From assembly GCA_021413825.1 (NCBI GenBank), contig JAIOPQ010000052.1, positions 1 to 53,612 on the forward strand: 53,612 bases of DNA. Direction: 5' to 3'. Position numbers and translations under genes: made by a program. Position 1 is the stretch's first letter. Each line of letters begins with the position of its first letter. Positions 50,833-53,612 of this stretch are shown piece after piece. Source of the stretch: Spirochaetia bacterium. Lineage in GTDB: Bacteria > Spirochaetota > Leptospiria > Leptospirales > Leptonemataceae. The notes beneath the pieces were generated by a model. That model worked only from the letters and a program-made list of their open reading frames with translations. It had not been told where the DNA came from and ran no database searches.

Positions 50833-53271
50833 ATGGCACTAGACCCGCAAAAAGCCCTTCAACAAGCCAGAATTCCAGCGGGCACAGTCCTCTTTGAAGC
50901 CGGAAAAGCTCCGAGCATGCTCTGGGTCGTGCACGAGGGTGAAATCACTCTTAAGTCCACGTCGGGCAAGCGCCTCTACAACCTGGGAGCCAATTCAACA
51001 CCAGGCTTTGCTGCCCTCCTGACGCGCAAGCCTCTAGGTGCCACGTATGTAACCGCCAAAGACAGTTTGATCTCCGCGTTCCCGGTTAATCCCGCCGGGA
51101 ATTTTAACACACTGGTGCTTGGAAAACTAAACGTTGGAATTCTTGCAGTGCGTTCGCTCATGCAGGAGGTACTTGTGTCGCGCAAAACATTTGGCACAGT
51201 TTCTGAGTTCGCAGCAGATCTAATCAGGTCGATCGATAATCTATGTCTTACGTATTACAAACTAAATCCGGGCGCGTTTGACGGACCGGCAGGCGGACAA
51301 ATCCTTGATCCGCTAGTTCCTCAAACAAAAGTACTGATTGATGACTTCACGTCAAACGGCGGGGAAATCCCCGAAACCATAACAACTGGATGGCTTGATC
51401 AAGATCATTCAAGTCTACTTAAGAAGCTCTATGAAATGGAATCGGAATTCAATGAAGATGAATTCACATTCCTCCGTCGCATACTCAGCCTCCCCGCCGA
51501 ACTCCAGGGAAATATTTTCAAAACAGATGCAGCACTTCTGCAAATCCTCGCGGGTAAGCTCGCAGATATGGTTCTCTCGAGCATTGATGAAATAAAACAG
51601 ATACACCAAACCATTGATGAAAGCGTGTCTACAATCCTGTCCGGCGAATACAGCTTTGTTGAGAAGATCTATCTTGTAGCGGACGTTGCCGGGGATGCTG
51701 GACGCCCGGCCCTAATGGGCGTCATTCGGTTCCTTGTAGGACTTGCGGACAAAGCAAAGACTGGCCATCAGACGTTATTCGGCGTTCCTCTTGAGGCGTC
51801 CGTTCCTTCCCTGAGCAAGCTTGCTGACATGCTTAAGACGCAGAAGGCAGAAGAGAAGCCTCAAGAAACCAGTTCAGCCATTGCTGCAGGCGTAGATATC
51901 AAAGCCCTTCGACGTGATCTCACAGGTAGTGTGGGAAAAATCATGAATTTTGTAGCACTGCCGGCGGACGAGGGTAAGAAGCTCATCGCAGATCTTAAGA
52001 CTTTGAAAGGCTTTACGAACCCGCTCGATTCCGGAGGGGATCCCCGCAAGATCAGGCGCGCCATTTCCAAAGTCTACTGGGCCATATGGGAAAAAGCTTT
52101 CTTCAAGAATAAAGAGCAGAAGGGAAATCTACCCCTGCAAGTCGACTGGATGCTGCGTTTTGGCTACTTCGACGATGAAATGCTCGACGATGAACATATT
52201 GGAGCACTCACTCAGTGCCGGGATACAACGCGCGGAAAACCTGGATACTCCATTGCGAACGCTCTGGACTGGCTTCCAATCATAGGCGATAAGAAGGAAC
52301 CCCCGTCTCTGGACGAAATGGGTATGGGTTTCTTTGAAAAGCTGAAGATGGAACATAAGGATAAGGGCTGGAAACGTGAAACGGATGTCCCGGATGAATT
52401 TGCGGGATATGCAATCCGCATCCGATATGAAATTCAGAACTTCCTTGAAATCAACGTCCGTCTAACGAGCGGTTCACCCGCCACCTCCTTTCCCATTCTC
52501 ACACGTTATTCGGTCAACACGCCCCTGGATAAAGCATTCGTTACAAACGACAGGCTCTCAGAATGCGTGGACAGGATACTTGCAATCGACTACTCATTGT
52601 TCCACAGAGAGACTCTGTTCAATGATGAAGAGCGTGGAATTCTAAAAGAGTTCATCCAGCTCCAGGTCATGCCCTGGTTTATAGTAGTCCCTTCCATTGG
52701 AACCAAAGTGATGATGTGGCAGGATCTTGCGTCCCCAAACAAACGCACGTCCAAAGGCAGAATTGCCGTTCCAATTTTTGCCACAGCTGATTTGTTCTCC
52801 CTGATGGTGGACGCAATGGCTGCATTCCGCTGGGAACTTACGAAGAGTATTCAGGGTCCGGACTGGAACAACGTTGCAGTTCCATCTATTACTTCCGATT
52901 ACACAGATTATGTGCAATTCTATAAGAAGAACCGTGAGATTTCGCCAGAGATCAAGGAACGCCTTGCTGCTGAATTCAAGCGATTCAGAAGTGATAGAGA
53001 TCGTTTTACAAACGACTACGGCAACTGGCTTAAGAGCGAGGCCGAAGGTAATATGAAAATGAATCGTGTTGTGCGATCCATTTTTTATCGTCACGTTCCA
53101 TTTGCCAAGGGCGTGCGCGATAAAGTTAGTACTCAACCTGCATTCGCAGAACTGCACAACCGATTCGTTAACATTCGCACAAAAAAATTGCGCGAATCGG
53201 AAGCTCGTTATAAGAAGTTTGATCCACTACCGGATGTTCTTAAAAAGAACCTGGATTTCTATCGCGTTTAA
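50833..53271 (+). CDS. Large protein with N-terminal cNMP-binding fold and unknown C-terminal region
   Basis: 812 residues. Residues 10-95 look like a cyclic-nucleotide-binding jelly roll: AGTVLFEAGKAPSMLWVVHEGEITL then PGFAALLTRKPLGATYVTA, but the position of the phosphate-binding Arg is Gly (PLGATY), so binding is doubtful. The remaining ~700 residues are soluble, mixed helical, with no recognised domain; IDEIKQIHQTIDESVSTI is a coiled stretch and PFAKGVRDKVS lies near the end. A cytoplasmic protein possibly working with the cyclase at 2764. Located 48 bases after yggS. Confidence 0.8.
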   Translation: MALDPQKALQQARIPAGTVLFEAGKAPSMLWVVHEGEITLKSTSGKRLYNLGANSTPGFAALLTRKPLGATYVTAKDSLISAFPVNPAGNFNTLVLGKLNVGILAVRSLMQEVLVSRKTFGTVSEFAADLIRSIDNLCLTYYKLNPGAFDGPAGGQILDPLVPQTKVLIDDFTSNGGEIPETITTGWLDQDHSSLLKKLYEMESEFNEDEFTFLRRILSLPAELQGNIFKTDAALLQILAGKLADMVLSSIDEIKQIHQTIDESVSTILSGEYSFVEKIYLVADVAGDAGRPALMGVIRFLVGLADKAKTGHQTLFGVPLEASVPSLSKLADMLKTQKAEEKPQETSSAIAAGVDIKALRRDLTGSVGKIMNFVALPADEGKKLIADLKTLKGFTNPLDSGGDPRKIRRAISKVYWAIWEKAFFKNKEQKGNLPLQVDWMLRFGYFDDEMLDDEHIGALTQCRDTTRGKPGYSIANALDWLPIIGDKKEPPSLDEMGMGFFEKLKMEHKDKGWKRETDVPDEFAGYAIRIRYEIQNFLEINVRLTSGSPATSFPILTRYSVNTPLDKAFVTNDRLSECVDRILAIDYSLFHRETLFNDEERGILKEFIQLQVMPWFIVVPSIGTKVMMWQDLASPNKRTSKGRIAVPIFATADLFSLMVDAMAAFRWELTKSIQGPDWNNVAVPSITSDYTDYVQFYKKNREISPEIKERLAAEFKRFRSDRDRFTNDYGNWLKSEAEGNMKMNRVVRSIFYRHVPFAKGVRDKVSTQPAFAELHNRFVNIRTKKLRESEARYKKFDPLPDVLKKNLDFYRV

Positions 53272-53322
53272 CCGGAAGGCTTCTGAGTAATTCGCATAGA
53301 TCGCGATCAGATGGCTGCGCGA

Positions 53323-53612
53323 TTAATTTGACTGACGAAGCGACTCAATCTTAGCGCGAATTTTCTTTTGCAATGCTGGTCTGTCGCCGCCGAGTGAATC
53401 TGCGCGACGAAGTAGCACGAGAGCTTCGTCTTTTTTCCCCTGGGCCAGCAGTGCATTTGCCAGACTGAAATGCGTAAGGGCATCCGTCGGCATGAGTTTC
53501 AACGCAATTCGCAGATGTTTTTCGGCCTCTGCTAAACTCAAAGGATCTGCTTTTTCCTGCCCGCGTTTGAGGAGCATCAGGCCAAGATTGTGCTGGGAAC
53601 GGGCATGTCCGG
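53323..53612 (-). CDS. TPR-repeat protein (5' end beyond window)
   Basis: The frame is open to the edge: the coding sequence reads GHARSQHNLGLMLLKRGQ just inside the window, continuing through two TPR units (AEKHLRIALKLMPTDALTH, FSLANALLAQGKKDEALVLL) to a stop at 53323. ATG 53577 is internal to the TPR and is not the true start. Function unknown. Converges with the 812-residue gene across 51 bases. Confidence 0.8.
   Translation of the reverse strand, partial: GHARSQHNLGLMLLKRGQEKADPLSLAEAEKHLRIALKLMPTDALTHFSLANALLAQGKKDEALVLLRRADSLGGDRPALQKKIRAKIESLRQSN

Overview
The window reads as chromosomal DNA of a Gram-negative spirochaete, most probably in the order Leptospirales (inferred from gene content, not from a database search). 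The pointers are an 898-residue membrane-anchored coiled-coil protein of the kind seen in spirochaetes, a 7TMR-DISM-type class III nucleotide cyclase, NTE-like patatin and other proteins with cyclic-nucleotide-binding folds, an LPS-type lipid A gene (lpxD) and lipoproteins with a relaxed lipobox. Base composition is even and near 50% GC. Genes are dense, many pairs overlap by ATGA, and GTG or TTG starts are common. I see no rRNA, tRNA, CRISPR array, prophage or transposase gene.

Layout. 1-9.7 kb: a truncated lipoprotein esterase, a CPA2 cation/proton antiporter, a 7TM adenylate cyclase, a fatty acid hydroxylase, a cNMP-fold/patatin protein whose catalytic serine segment is missing, a methyltransferase, a TfoX-N protein and a small secreted DUF1566-like protein. 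10-23 kb: a fusion of tRNA-guanine transglycosylase to an MnmC-like methyltransferase, a rhomboid protease, lepA, a lipoprotein, mdh, thiC, an aldehyde dehydrogenase, lpxD and lysS. 23-35 kb: an M23 peptidase, carB, an operon of PfkB kinase, GT4 glycosyltransferase and kinase-fold protein facing an LTA-synthase-like phosphotransferase, then a hypothetical protein, a NUDIX protein, recX and a methyltransferase. 35-45 kb: the coiled-coil protein, a PTPS/QueD-like enzyme with a Cys-to-Glu style active site, a DUF1858 redox protein with an extreme Shine-Dalgarno sequence, pepA, a peroxiredoxin with a histone-H1-like tail, trxB and a divergent DnaA. 45-53.6 kb: a MORN-type protein, pyrB, an sppA-yip1-surE-TPR operon, a YggS operon, an 812-residue protein with a cNMP-binding-like fold, and a truncated TPR gene.

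How the genes fit together. Pyrimidine synthesis (carB, pyrB), NAD/carbon metabolism (mdh, aldehyde dehydrogenase), thiamine (thiC), pterin/folate or queuosine chemistry (PTPS-like; tgt), translation (lepA, lysS), envelope building (lpxD, the glycosyltransferase cluster, LTA-synthase-like, M23, SppA) and thiol redox defence (peroxiredoxin, TrxB, DUF1858) are all present. A cyclase plus two proteins with cNMP-binding folds suggest second-messenger signalling, but both folds seem to lack the usual phosphate-binding arginine.

The most interesting unexplained signals are these: (1) a dispersed family of intergenic inverted repeats with two related arm sequences, in at least seven places; (2) a shared palindrome TTATGnnnCATAA before the coiled-coil gene and the divergent dnaA; (3) the DnaA itself, with altered DNA-recognition residues; (4) the H1-tailed peroxiredoxin; (5) the Tgt-MnmC fusion; and (6) the patatin with its nucleophile segment deleted. 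No single multi-gene defence or mobile system is visible.
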